This document shows, piece after piece, positions 37,260 to 48,151 of a stretch of 64,000 nucleotides of DNA (positions within the stretch are counted from its first letter, which is position 1; each line of letters starts with the position of its first letter). The DNA is from Mycolicibacterium chlorophenolicum. GTDB lineage: Bacteria; Actinomycetota; Actinomycetes; Mycobacteriales; Mycobacteriaceae. The notes beneath the pieces were generated by a model, which saw only the letters and a program-made list of their open reading frames with translations, had not been told where the DNA came from and did not search any database. The stretch spans positions 62,991 through 126,990 of the forward strand of contig NZ_JYNL01000001.1 in assembly GCF_001044235.1 (NCBI RefSeq). Reading direction: 5' to 3'. Made by a program: the position numbers and the translations under genes.

Positions 37260-37352
37260 ATGCAGACGGCGTGCGGCACCACGGGCGGCCACATTGTGGC
37301 GCTCATTGCCGTCGGTTTCTCCGCCGTTGCTGATGTTTGTTGTTGTTGCTGA
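37260..37352 (+). CDS. Polycysteine leaderless upstream ORF (cysteine attenuator of subI operon)
   Basis: 30 codons, ATG 37260 to TGA 37350-37352, ending in four consecutive cysteine codons (TGT TGT TGT TGC) just before the stop. TATTGT (37248-37253) and a six-base gap precede the ATG, so the mRNA starts at the ATG. Mycobacteria are known to use such leaderless polycysteine ORFs as cysteine-responsive attenuators of sulfur operons: slow decoding at low cysteine relieves inhibition of the downstream gene. The position upstream of the sulfate importer fits this exactly. Confidence 0.85.
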   Translation: MQTACGTTGGHIVALIAVGFSAVADVCCCC

Positions 37353-37425
37353 CTCCTCACCCCGATCGGCGGTCAGGTGTTCGGCAACGATGGTCCCGTG
37401 CCGACTATGCGCGGCGACGCCACCA

Positions 37426-37478
37426 CCTTCCGCGTGACCGGACTCCCCGACAGGTTCGTTCCCCCACGGAAAGGTCAC
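37426..37478 (+). promoter_or_regulatory. Possible RBS-sequestering element of the subI leader
   Basis: CCTTCCG (37426-37432) can pair with CGGAAAGG (37467-37474), which is the subI ribosome site, with one bulge; the next block GTGACC (37434-37439) is an exact complement of GGTCAC (37473-37478). Either pairing would hide the ribosome site, and ribosome stalling on the polycysteine ORF could influence it. Folding has not been computed. Confidence 0.4.
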
Positions 37479-37480
37479 CC

Positions 37481-38515
37481 ATGAATCTCACCAAGCCGGG
37501 CGCGCGGTGGCGCGCGGCAGCAGCGCTGGCCCTCACCACGTCGCTGGTCGCCGCGTGCGGCGGCGGATCCAGCGACGTCGCCGGTGAAGGTGGCGGGTCG
37601 AACGCCGAGACCACGCTGACGCTGGTCGCGTACGCAGTGCCCGAGCCCGGGTGGAGCAAGATCATCCCGGCGTTTGCGGCCACGCCCGAGGGCAAGGGTG
37701 TCGCGGTGACGACCTCCTACGGTGCCTCGGGCGACCAGTCCCGGGCCGTCGTCGACGGCAAGCCGGCCGACATCGTCAACTTCTCGGTCGAGCCCGACAT
37801 CACCCGCCTGGTCAAGGCCGACAAGGTCTCCGCGGACTGGAACGCCGGCGCCACCAAGGGCATCCCGTTCGGGTCGGTCGTGTCGCTCGTCGTGCGCCAG
37901 GGCAATCCCAAGAACATCCGGGACTGGGACGACCTGCTGCAGCCCGGCCTCGAGGTCGTCACACCGAGCCCGCTGAGTTCGGGATCGGCGAAGTGGAACC
38001 TGCTCGCGCCGTACGCGGCCAAGAGCGACGGCGGCAAGAACCCCCAGGCCGGTCTGGACTTCGTCAACAAGTTGGTGACCGAGCACGTCAAGACCCGGCC
38101 CGGTTCGGGTCGCGAGGCCACCGACGTGTTCCTGCAGGGCACCGGCGACGTGCTGATCTCCTATGAGAACGAGGCGATCAACGTCGAGCGCCAGGGCAAG
38201 CCCGTCGAGCACGTCAACCCGCCGCAGACCTTCAAGATCGAGAATCCGGTCGCCGTGGTGTCGTCGTCACAGCATCAGGAGCAGGCCACCGCGCTGAAGA
38301 ACTTCCTCTACACCCCCGAGGGCCAGAAGCTGTGGGCCGAGGCGGGCTTCCGGCCGGTCGATCCGGCCGTGGCCGCCCAGTTCACCAAGGACTACCCGGC
38401 GCCGCAGAAGCTGTGGACCATCGCCGACATGGGCGGATGGGGCGACGTCGACCCTGCGCTGTTCGACAAGGAGAACGGCTCGATCACCAAGATCTACAAG
38501 CAGGCCACGGGATGA
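37481..38515 (+). CDS. subI: Sulfate/thiosulfate-binding lipoprotein
   Basis: 344 residues. Signal peptide with lipobox LVAAC (cysteine near residue 26), then the sulfate-binding fold: VTTSYGASGDQSRAVVDG, FSVEPDITRLV, VTPSPLSSGSAKWNLLAPY, VLISYENEAI. It captures sulfate outside the membrane for CysT/CysW/CysA. GGAAAGG is the ribosome site. The gene is under a polycysteine attenuator. Confidence 0.94.
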   Translation: MNLTKPGARWRAAAALALTTSLVAACGGGSSDVAGEGGGSNAETTLTLVAYAVPEPGWSKIIPAFAATPEGKGVAVTTSYGASGDQSRAVVDGKPADIVNFSVEPDITRLVKADKVSADWNAGATKGIPFGSVVSLVVRQGNPKNIRDWDDLLQPGLEVVTPSPLSSGSAKWNLLAPYAAKSDGGKNPQAGLDFVNKLVTEHVKTRPGSGREATDVFLQGTGDVLISYENEAINVERQGKPVEHVNPPQTFKIENPVAVVSSSQHQEQATALKNFLYTPEGQKLWAEAGFRPVDPAVAAQFTKDYPAPQKLWTIADMGGWGDVDPALFDKENGSITKIYKQATG

Positions 38516-39357
38516 CCTCGACCGTCGCGGAGGTCGACCCGACGACGCGCCTCCGGGGGCGCAACCGCCACGGCAGCACCTCGCTGCGGGTCGGCGCCGC
38601 GACGCTGTGGCTGTCGGTGATCGTGCTGCTCCCGCTCGCCGCGATCGTGTGGCAGTCCGCGACCGGCGGATGGGACGCGTTCTGGCGGGCGGTCACGTCC
38701 AACGCCGCGCTGGAGTCGTTCCGTGTCACTCTGACGATCTCGATCGGTGTGACGCTGATCAACGCGGTGTTCGGACTCATCGTCGCGTGGGTGCTCACCC
38801 GCGACGACTTCCCGGGCAAGCGGCTGGTCGATTCGGTGATCGACCTGCCGTTCGCACTGCCGACCATCGTGGCGAGCCTGGTGATGCTGGCGCTCTACGG
38901 TCCCAACAGTCCGGTCGGGCTGCACCTGCAGCACACCAAGTGGGGTGTCGGCATCGCGCTGCTGTTCGTCACGCTGCCGTTCGTGGTCCGATCGGTGCAG
39001 CCCGTGCTGCTCGAGCTCGACCGCGAGGTCGAGGAGGCGGCCGCATCGTTGGGCGCCGACAACCACCTGATCTTCACCAAGGTGATCCTGCCCGCGCTGC
39101 TGCCGTCCCTGCTGTCGGGCGCCGGCCTGGCGTTCTCGCGGGCGATCGGGGAGTTCGGCTCCGTCGTTCTGATCGGCGGCGCGGTGCCCGGCGAGACCGA
39201 GGTGTCCTCGCAGTGGATCCGCACGCTGATCGAGAACGACGACAGGGTGGGTGCCGCCGCGATCTCGATCGTGCTGTTGGTCATCTCGTTCGTCGTGCTG
39301 TTCATTCTGCGGGCCGTCGGCGCCCGGGCCGCCAAGCGGGAGGAGCTCGCGACGTGA
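38512..39357 (+). CDS. cysT: Sulfate ABC transporter permease CysT
   Basis: 281 residues, about six helices. The ATPase-contact loop is EEAAASLGADNHLIFTKVI, with FSRAIGEFGSVVLIGG after it as in CysT/CysU proteins. ATG 38512 overlaps the subI stop, and the cysW GTG overlaps its own stop. With CysW it forms the membrane channel for sulfate and thiosulfate. Confidence 0.94.
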   Translation: MTSTVAEVDPTTRLRGRNRHGSTSLRVGAATLWLSVIVLLPLAAIVWQSATGGWDAFWRAVTSNAALESFRVTLTISIGVTLINAVFGLIVAWVLTRDDFPGKRLVDSVIDLPFALPTIVASLVMLALYGPNSPVGLHLQHTKWGVGIALLFVTLPFVVRSVQPVLLELDREVEEAAASLGADNHLIFTKVILPALLPSLLSGAGLAFSRAIGEFGSVVLIGGAVPGETEVSSQWIRTLIENDDRVGAAAISIVLLVISFVVLFILRAVGARAAKREELAT

Positions 39358-40166
39358 TCCTCTCCCCGGCCGTCCGGCTCCTGCTGAGGTGGGTCGCGAT
39401 CGGCTACATCGCGATCCTGGTCCTCGTCCCCGTCGGCCTGATCCTGTGGCGCACGTTCTCCCCGGGCGTCGGCGCCTTCTTCGCCTCCGTCGGTACCCCC
39501 GCCGCGATCTCGGCGCTGCAGCTCTCCCTGCTGGTGGTCGCCATCGTGGTGCCGCTCAACGTCCTGTTCGGAGTGCCGACGGCATTGGTGTTGGCGCGCA
39601 ACCGGTTTCGCGGCAAGAGCGTCCTGCAGGCGATCATCGACCTGCCGTTCGCGGTGTCCCCGGTGGTGGTCGGTGTCGCGCTGATCCTGTTGTGGGGTTC
39701 GGCGGGGCTGTTCGGGTTCGTGCAGAACGACCTGGGGCTGGGGATCATCTTCAGCTTTCCCGGAATCGTGCTGGCGAGCGTGTTCGTCACGGTGCCGTTC
39801 GTGATTCGCGAGGTGGAGCCGGTGCTGCACGAAATCGGCACCGATCAGGAAGAGGCATCGGCCACCCTGGGCGCGCAGTGGTGGCAGACGTTCTGGCGCA
39901 TCACGCTGCCGTCCATCCGGTGGGGGCTGACGTACGGCATCGTGCTCACCGTCGCGCGCACACTGGGCGAGTTCGGCGCGGTCATCATGGTGTCGTCCAA
40001 CCTGCCCGGCCAGTCGCAGACCCTGACGCTGCTGGTCGCCGACCGGTACAACCGTGGCGCCGAGTACGGCGCCTATGCGATCGCCACCCTGCTGATGAGT
40101 GTGGCGGTTCTCGTCCTCGTCGCCCAGGTGATCCTCGACGCTCGCCGGGCCAAGGCCGCAAAATGA
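39354..40166 (+). CDS. cysW: Sulfate ABC transporter permease CysW
   Basis: 270 residues, about six helices. The contact loop is [18 protein letters not shown], followed by [21 protein letters not shown], typical of CysW. GTG 39354 overlaps the cysT stop. It pairs with CysT; cysA follows after 31 bases. Confidence 0.94.
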   Translation: MILSPAVRLLLRWVAIGYIAILVLVPVGLILWRTFSPGVGAFFASVGTPAAISALQLSLLVVAIVVPLNVLFGVPTALVLARNRFRGKSVLQAIIDLPFAVSPVVVGVALILLWGSAGLFGFVQNDLGLGIIFSFPGIVLASVFVTVPFVIREVEPVLHEIGTDQEEASATLGAQWWQTFWRITLPSIRWGLTYGIVLTVARTLGEFGAVIMVSSNLPGQSQTLTLLVADRYNRGAEYGAYAIATLLMSVAVLVLVAQVILDARRAKAAK

Positions 40167-40197
40167 AGACCGACTACGACTCGGGAGTCCGACGATC

Positions 40198-41253
40198 ATG
40201 ACCCACGCGATCACCGTGACCGGCGCCAACAAGCGCTACGGCGACTTCGCCGCGCTCGACAACGTCGACTTCGTTGTCCCCGCCGGTTCGTTGACTGCGC
40301 TCCTCGGGCCCAGCGGGTCGGGCAAGTCGACGCTGTTGCGGGCCATCGCCGGGCTCGACGAGCCGGACTCGGGCACGATCACGATCAACGGCCGGGACGT
40401 CACCGACGTGCCGCCGCAGAAGCGCGGCATCGGGTTCGTGTTCCAGCACTACGCCGCCTTCAAGCACCTCACGGTGCGCGAGAACGTCGCATTCGGGCTC
40501 AAGATCCGGAAACGGCCGAAGGCCGAGGTCACCGAGAAGGTCGACAACCTCCTCGAGGTGGTCGGGTTGGCCGGTTTCCAGACCCGCTACCCTAACCAGC
40601 TCTCCGGCGGGCAGCGCCAGCGCATGGCCCTGGCCCGCGCGCTCGCCGTCGACCCGCAGGTACTACTGCTCGACGAGCCGTTCGGCGCGCTCGACGCCAA
40701 GGTGCGCGAGGACCTGCGGGCGTGGCTGCGCCGTCTGCACGACGAGGTGCACGTCACCACGGTCCTGGTCACCCACGACCAGCAGGAGGCGCTCGACGTC
40801 GCCGACCGGATCGCGGTGCTCAACAAGGGCCGCATCGAGCAGGTCGGCTCGCCCACCGAGGTGTACGACAGCCCGGCCAACGCGTTCGTGATGTCGTTCC
40901 TGGGTGCGGTGTCGCCGCTGAACGGCGCGCTGGTGCGCCCGCACGACATCCGCGTCGGCCGCAACCCAGACATGGCTATCGCCAACGGTGACAATTCGAT
41001 TCAGGCCACCGGCGTGACGAAGGCGGTGATCGATCGGATCGTGATGCTCGGCTTCGAGGTGCGCGTCGAACTGACCAACGCAGCCACGCACACGCCGTTC
41101 ACCGCGCAGATCACCCGCGGCGACGCCGAGGCGCTCGGCCTGAAGCAGGGCGACACCGTCTACGTGCGGGCCACCCGGGTGCCGACGTTGCCCGACGAGG
41201 CGCCGGGGGACCAGGCTGCGGTCACCGACGGCGAACCCGCCCGACTCCGGTAG
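40198..41253 (+). CDS. cysA: Sulfate ABC transporter ATP-binding protein CysA
   Basis: 351 residues. Walker [12 protein letters not shown] (residues 38-48), Q-loop FQHYAAF, signature [15 protein letters not shown], Walker [13 protein letters not shown] and H-loop VTHDQQEAL are intact; a C-terminal TOBE-type domain follows. It powers sulfate import through CysTW. It is convergent with cstR, stops one base apart. Confidence 0.95.
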   Translation: MTHAITVTGANKRYGDFAALDNVDFVVPAGSLTALLGPSGSGKSTLLRAIAGLDEPDSGTITINGRDVTDVPPQKRGIGFVFQHYAAFKHLTVRENVAFGLKIRKRPKAEVTEKVDNLLEVVGLAGFQTRYPNQLSGGQRQRMALARALAVDPQVLLLDEPFGALDAKVREDLRAWLRRLHDEVHVTTVLVTHDQQEALDVADRIAVLNKGRIEQVGSPTEVYDSPANAFVMSFLGAVSPLNGALVRPHDIRVGRNPDMAIANGDNSIQATGVTKAVIDRIVMLGFEVRVELTNAATHTPFTAQITRGDAEALGLKQGDTVYVRATRVPTLPDEAPGDQAAVTDGEPARLR

Positions 41254-41254
41254 C

Positions 41255-43809
<2,555 letters not shown>

Positions 43810-43826
43810 TGTTCCCACTCCTTCAT

Positions 43827-43884
43827 ATACCCGGGGGGGTATCTAACACATACGGCGAGGGTATACCCCTATAGGTATAGGGGT
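43827..43884. promoter_or_regulatory. Two CstR-type operators before the CstB gene
   Basis: ATACCCGGGGGGGTAT (43827-43842) and the perfect inverted repeat ACCCCTATAGGTATAGGGGT (43865-43884, inside TATACCCC...) lie upstream of the persulfide dioxygenase gene. Together with 41569-41586 there are three similar sites around the operon, consistent with control by the CstR-like protein. Confidence 0.65.
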
Positions 43885-43903
43885 CAAGGGAACGAGATGT
43901 GAT

Positions 43904-44620
43904 CTAAGCCGCGGCGCGGGCGATCAGCGCGGCGTCGTACCGGTCGAGCACCGTCTCGGCCACCTGGCGATGCGCGCCCAGTGGTGCCGACATCGAAATG
44001 CCCTGTGCGCGTCCGAATTCCGCGACGCGGTCGGTGATACGCCCGGGCGCCAGGAACCAGGGGGCGATGACGAGCCGGGAAGCGCCACGCTCCCGCAGGA
44101 CGGCGGCCGCGTCCGCCAACGAGGGCGCCGGGCCGGTGGCGAACGCGGTGGTCGCTGTCCACCGTGTGGTCAGCGTCAGTTCCCGGGCCACCGTGGCGAT
44201 GCGGGCATTGGCCTGCGCGTGCGACGAACCGACCGCGGTGACCAGCACGCCGACATCCGGGTCGAGCCGGGACACCCCGGCATGTTCGAGCCGTTGGCGC
44301 AGCACGTGGATCAGCCGATCGTCCTCACCGAGAACGGCCGCCCGGCGCGCGTCGGACCCGGACTCCGCGATCATCGCGGGGATGTCGACACGGGCGTGGT
44401 AGGCATCGGCGAGCAGCAGCGGCACGACCACCGCGCCTCGCCCGACGGTGGTGAGGACGTCGGCCAGGTTCGGTTCGTTCTGCTCACAGAACGCGACGCG
44501 GGCGTCCAGCGCGGGCCGCAGGCGCCCGATGCACGCGACGATCGCCCGCGCGGTGGCGGCCGAGCGGGGATCGGCGCTGCCGTGCGCCGTCAGCACCAGC
44601 GTGCCCACCCCCGCGTTCAC
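43904..44620 (-). CDS. che1: Sirohydrochlorin chelatase (CbiX/SirB family)
   Basis: 238 residues with two CbiX-like halves. LVLTAHGSADPRSAATA carries the metal-inserting histidine; LLADAYHARVDIP the second; the C-half repeats VIAPWFLAPGRITDR. It likely inserts iron into sirohydrochlorin to make siroheme for NirA. GTG 44620 overlaps the cysH stop (GTGA), so the order nirA-cysH-che1 (Rv2391-Rv2393) is conserved. Confidence 0.87.
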   Translation of the reverse strand: MNAGVGTLVLTAHGSADPRSAATARAIVACIGRLRPALDARVAFCEQNEPNLADVLTTVGRGAVVVPLLLADAYHARVDIPAMIAESGSDARRAAVLGEDDRLIHVLRQRLEHAGVSRLDPDVGVLVTAVGSSHAQANARIATVARELTLTTRWTATTAFATGPAPSLADAAAVLRERGASRLVIAPWFLAPGRITDRVAEFGRAQGISMSAPLGAHRQVAETVLDRYDAALIARAAA

Positions 44621-45324
44621 GATGCGTGCAGCCCGCACTCCGTCTTGGACTGCCCGGCCCAGCGTCCACTGCGCGGGTCGGCGCCGACAATCGGCTTGGC
44701 GGTGCACGGCGCGCATCCGATCGACGGATAGCCTTCGTCGACAAGGGGATTGACCAGCACACCGTGGGTATCGATGTAGTCCTGCATGTCGTCGTCGGAC
44801 CAGGCCGCCAGCGGGTTGATCTTCACCAACCCGAACGCCTTGTCCCAGCTGATCAGCGGAGCGTTGGCGCGAGTGGGGGCCTCGACCCGGCGGATGCCGG
44901 TCACCCACGCCGAGTAGCCGCGCAGCGCCTTCGACAGCGGTTCCACCTTGCGCATCCGGCAGCACTCGTTGGGGCTGCGCTCGAACAGGTTCTTGCCGAA
45001 CAGGGCGTCCTGCTCGGGGACCGACTTCTCCGGCCGCACGTTCACCACGTTCACGTCGTAGACCGCTTCCACGGCGTCGCGGGTGCCGATGGTCTCGACG
45101 AAGTGGTAGCCGGTGTCGAGGAACAGCACGTCCACCCCGGGGCGCACCTTCGCGGCCAGGTCGACCAGCACCGCGTCCTGCATGTTCGAGGCGACGATGT
45201 ACTCGCCGCCGAAGTTCTCGTCGGTCCAGCGCAGCAAGTCCTCGGCCGAGGCGTTCGGCCCGAGTTCCGCCGCACCGCGCTCGGCCAGCTGCTGCAGATC
45301 CGTCTCCGTCATCACGTCGGTCAC
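44617..45324 (-). CDS. cysH: Adenosine 5'-phosphosulfate (APS) reductase
   Basis: 235 residues. NECCRMRKVEPL and the C-terminal CAPCTAKP give the CC/CxxC cysteines of [4Fe-4S] APS reductases, and SKTECGLH the catalytic cysteine. FLDTGYHFVET is the P-loop-region motif. It reduces APS to sulfite with thioredoxin. GTG 45324 follows GAGGTG by seven bases; ATG 45312 is an alternative. Seven bases separate it from nirA. Confidence 0.94.
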   Translation of the reverse strand: MTDVMTETDLQQLAERGAAELGPNASAEDLLRWTDENFGGEYIVASNMQDAVLVDLAAKVRPGVDVLFLDTGYHFVETIGTRDAVEAVYDVNVVNVRPEKSVPEQDALFGKNLFERSPNECCRMRKVEPLSKALRGYSAWVTGIRRVEAPTRANAPLISWDKAFGLVKINPLAAWSDDDMQDYIDTHGVLVNPLVDEGYPSIGCAPCTAKPIVGADPRSGRWAGQSKTECGLHAS

Positions 45325-45330
45325 GTCACA

Positions 45331-47013
45331 TCACCTCAAGTCCGCGTCGTCTGCTCGTAGAGCCCACGTAGCGAAACGCTCGCCGTGCTCTCGTTGTTTC
45401 ACGAAGTTGCGCACCACCCGCTCGATGTAGTCACCGAGCTCGCTGGAGAGCACCTTGTGCTGGCGCAGCTTGCGGCCGAAGCCGCTGTCCAGGCCGAGGC
45501 TTCCCCCGAGGTGAACCTGGAAGCCTTCGACCGGAGGATCACCGGCTCCGTCTTCGCTGACCATCTGGCCCTTGAAGCCGATATCGGCCACCTGGATCCG
45601 CGCGCACGAGTTCGGGCAGCCGTTGATGTTGACGGTCACCGGCACGTCGAGCTGGGCGTTGAGGTCCTCGAGCCGCTTCTCCAGCTCGGGCACCAGCACC
45701 TGCGAACGCTTGCGGGTCTCGGCGAAGCTCAACTTGCAGAACTCGATGCCGGTGCAGGCCATCAGATTGCGCCGCCAGTGCGACGGCGTCGACGGCAGAC
45801 CCAGGGCGTCCAGGCCGGAACGCAACTCGTCGAGCTTGTCGTCGGGGACGTCGAGCACGATGAGCTTCTGGTACGGCGTGAACCGGATCCGATCACTGCC
45901 GACCGACTCGGCGAGGTCGGCGACCTTGGACAGGATGGTGCCCGACACCCGGCCCGCGATCGGGGCGACCCCGACGGCGTTGAGGCCGTTCTTCAGCCGC
46001 TGCACACCCACGTGGTCGATGGGCCGGCTCACCGGATCCGGCGCGGGCCCGTCGATGAGGGGGCGCTTGAGGTACTCGTCTTGGAGAACTTCGCGGAACT
46101 TCTCGACACCCCAGTCCTTGATCAGGAACTTCAGCCGCGCCTTGGACCGCAGCCGGCGGTAGCCGTAGTCGCGGAAGATGCTGACCACGCCCTCCCACAC
46201 GTCCGGCACCTCGTCCAGCGGCACCCAGACCCCGACCCGCTGAGCGAGCATCGGGTTGGTCGACAGGCCGCCGCCGACCCACAGATCGAATCCGGGCCCG
46301 TGCTCGGGATGGTTCACCCCGATGAAGGCGACGTCGTTGACCTCGTGCACGACATCCTGCAGGCCCGAGATCGCGGTCTTGAACTTGCGCGGCAGGTTCG
46401 AGTACTCCGGCTTGCCGACGTAGCGCCGCACGATCTCGTCGACCGCAGGCGTGCCGTCGATGACCTCGTCGAGCGACTCGCCGGCCAGGGGGGAGCCGAG
46501 CACCACGCGCGGGCAGTCGCCGCAGGCCTCGGTGGTCTGCAGACCGACCGCGTCGAGCCGCTGCCAGATCTCGGGCATGTCCTCGACCCGGATCCAGTGG
46601 TACTGGACGTTCTGCCGGTCGGAGATGTCGGCGGTGTCGCGCGCGAACTCGGTCGAGATCTCGCCGAGGGTGCGCAGCGCCGCCGCCGACAGCGCGCCAC
46701 CGTCACAGCGCACCCGCAGCATGAAGTACGAGTCCTCGAGCATGTCGGTGTTCTCGTCACCGGTCCACGTGCCGTCGTAACCGGGCTTGCGCTGGGTGTA
46801 GAGGCCCCACCACCGGAAACGGCCGCGCAGGTCGCCCTTGTCGATGGACTCGAAGCCACCCTTGGCGTAGATGTTCTCGATGCGCGCCCGCACGTTGAGC
46901 GGGTTGTCGTCCTTCTTGGCCTGCTCGTTGGCGTTGAGGGGCTCGCGGTAGCCGAGCGCCCACTGTCCTTCGCCGCGGGGGCGCTTGGCGGGCTTGGGTG
47001 TCGCTGTCGTCAT
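45331..47013 (-). CDS. nirA: Ferredoxin-dependent sulfite reductase NirA/SirA
   Basis: 560 residues, counterpart of Rv2391. The siroheme/[4Fe-4S] cysteines are in CTGIEFCKLS and NGCPNSCAR; the N-terminal parachute region GRFRWWGLYTQRKPGYDG and TEACGDCPR hold the Tyr and Cys cross-linked in the M. tuberculosis enzyme. It reduces sulfite to sulfide with six ferredoxin electrons. AGGAG six bases before the ATG. The upstream leader carries a polycysteine ORF. Confidence 0.95.
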   Translation of the reverse strand: MTTATPKPAKRPRGEGQWALGYREPLNANEQAKKDDNPLNVRARIENIYAKGGFESIDKGDLRGRFRWWGLYTQRKPGYDGTWTGDENTDMLEDSYFMLRVRCDGGALSAAALRTLGEISTEFARDTADISDRQNVQYHWIRVEDMPEIWQRLDAVGLQTTEACGDCPRVVLGSPLAGESLDEVIDGTPAVDEIVRRYVGKPEYSNLPRKFKTAISGLQDVVHEVNDVAFIGVNHPEHGPGFDLWVGGGLSTNPMLAQRVGVWVPLDEVPDVWEGVVSIFRDYGYRRLRSKARLKFLIKDWGVEKFREVLQDEYLKRPLIDGPAPDPVSRPIDHVGVQRLKNGLNAVGVAPIAGRVSGTILSKVADLAESVGSDRIRFTPYQKLIVLDVPDDKLDELRSGLDALGLPSTPSHWRRNLMACTGIEFCKLSFAETRKRSQVLVPELEKRLEDLNAQLDVPVTVNINGCPNSCARIQVADIGFKGQMVSEDGAGDPPVEGFQVHLGGSLGLDSGFGRKLRQHKVLSSELGDYIERVVRNFVKQREHGERFATWALRADDADLR

Positions 47014-47127
47014 GGTGGGCTCCTGGATCGAAGCCAGCGTTCGTCACCGCGCGTTCTCACCGGGGGGCTGTCCGGCGGCGCAGATCCGGCGGCCAGCTGA
47101 AAGTGCAGGTGGGCAGGGTCTACGGGG

Positions 47128-47235
47128 TCACGAAGGACAACAACAGCAGCTACACACGCGCTTGAAGTCGACGTGACGACGGATCACCAGCGATACGCGG
47201 GTGGGCACGATGCCGGCGTCGATCACGTGGGCCAT
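47128..47235 (-). CDS. Polycysteine leaderless upstream ORF before nirA
   Basis: 35 residues, ATG 47235-47233 to TGA at 47130-47128. The C-terminal part reads VCSCCCCPS, six of the residues near the end being five cysteines and one serine. A TATCCG -10-like hexamer (47248-47243, minus) precedes the ATG by seven bases, so the transcript is likely leaderless. It is the second such ORF in the window and should make nirA-cysH-che1 respond to cysteine as described for mycobacterial polycysteine attenuators. Confidence 0.82.
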   Translation of the reverse strand: MAHVIDAGIVPTRVSLVIRRHVDFKRVCSCCCCPS

Positions 47236-47278
47236 TGTGCCACGGATAGGGGCACCACCTCCAACCGGCCCATATTTG

Positions 47279-47293
47279 TGCTCACGTTGAGCA
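47279..47293. promoter_or_regulatory. Inverted repeat, possible operator before SDR gene
   Basis: TGCTCA, three bases and TGAGCA form a perfect dyad between the nirA leader promoter and the SDR at 47347. The size is that of a TetR or other dimeric repressor half-site pair. Binding protein unknown. Confidence 0.4.
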
Positions 47294-47346
47294 AAAGGGG
47301 ACAACGGCCCTTTCCCGGCGCAGCCTCGGTCCGTGACGCTGACGCC

Positions 47347-48117
47347 ATGACCTTCGATGTGAGCGCGTTCCGGGTGGACGGCCGGGTCGCCGTCGTCACC
47401 GGGGCCGCGGCCGGTATCGGCAACGCGATCGCCACCCTGCTGGCCGACGCCGGTGCCGAGGTCGTGCTCGGCGACCTCGACGGGGACGGGGCCGTCGCTG
47501 CTGCCGCCGCCATCACCGCGGCCGGTGGCCGGGCGACCGGGGCGCGTTGCGACGTCACCTGCGACACCGACCTCGAAGGCCTGATCGCAGTGGCCGTGTC
47601 GACCTACGGCGGGGTCGACATCCTGGTCAACAACGCCGGCGGCGGCGGTCCGAAGCCGTTCGACATGCCGATGGCCGACTTCGAGCGGGCGTTCCGCCTG
47701 AACGTCTTCTCGGTGTTCCGGCTGACGCAGCTCGCCGCCCCGCACATGCGTGCCCGGGGCGGCGGCGCGGTGGTCACCATCAGCTCGATGGCGGGGGAGA
47801 ACACCAACCGCGACATGGCCTCCTACTCCTCGTCGAAGGCCGCGGTGAACCACCTGACCCGCAACATCGCATTCGACCTGGGGCCGTCCGGGATACGGGT
47901 CAACGCGATCGCTCCGGGCGCCATCCGCACGCAGGCGCTGGCGAGCGTGCTCACGCCGGAGATCGAGCAGGGGATGCTGGCCGGGACCCCGATCGGGCGG
48001 CTGGGCACCCCCCAGGACATCGCCTATGCCTGCCTGTTCCTGTGCGCGCCCTGCTCGTCGTGGGTGAGCGGCCAGGTGCTGACCGTCAGCGGCGGCGGGG
48101 TGCAGGAGCTCGACTGA
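47347..48117 (+). CDS. Short-chain dehydrogenase/reductase
   Basis: 256 residues. VVTGAAAGIGNAIATLLADAG (cofactor loop), NNAGGGG, SSMAGE and the catalytic YSSSKAAV (Tyr-x-x-x-Lys, about 159-163) are intact, and the C-terminus SGQVLTVSGGGVQ is typical of classical SDRs such as FabG-like and 7-alpha-hydroxysteroid-type enzymes. Substrate unknown. It is divergent from the nirA leader; the following hemW has its own promoter. Confidence 0.87.
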   Translation: MTFDVSAFRVDGRVAVVTGAAAGIGNAIATLLADAGAEVVLGDLDGDGAVAAAAAITAAGGRATGARCDVTCDTDLEGLIAVAVSTYGGVDILVNNAGGGGPKPFDMPMADFERAFRLNVFSVFRLTQLAAPHMRARGGGAVVTISSMAGENTNRDMASYSSSKAAVNHLTRNIAFDLGPSGIRVNAIAPGAIRTQALASVLTPEIEQGMLAGTPIGRLGTPQDIAYACLFLCAPCSSWVSGQVLTVSGGGVQELD

Positions 48118-48151
48118 CGGCCGCGACGGATTCTGCTGGGACAATGGCGGG

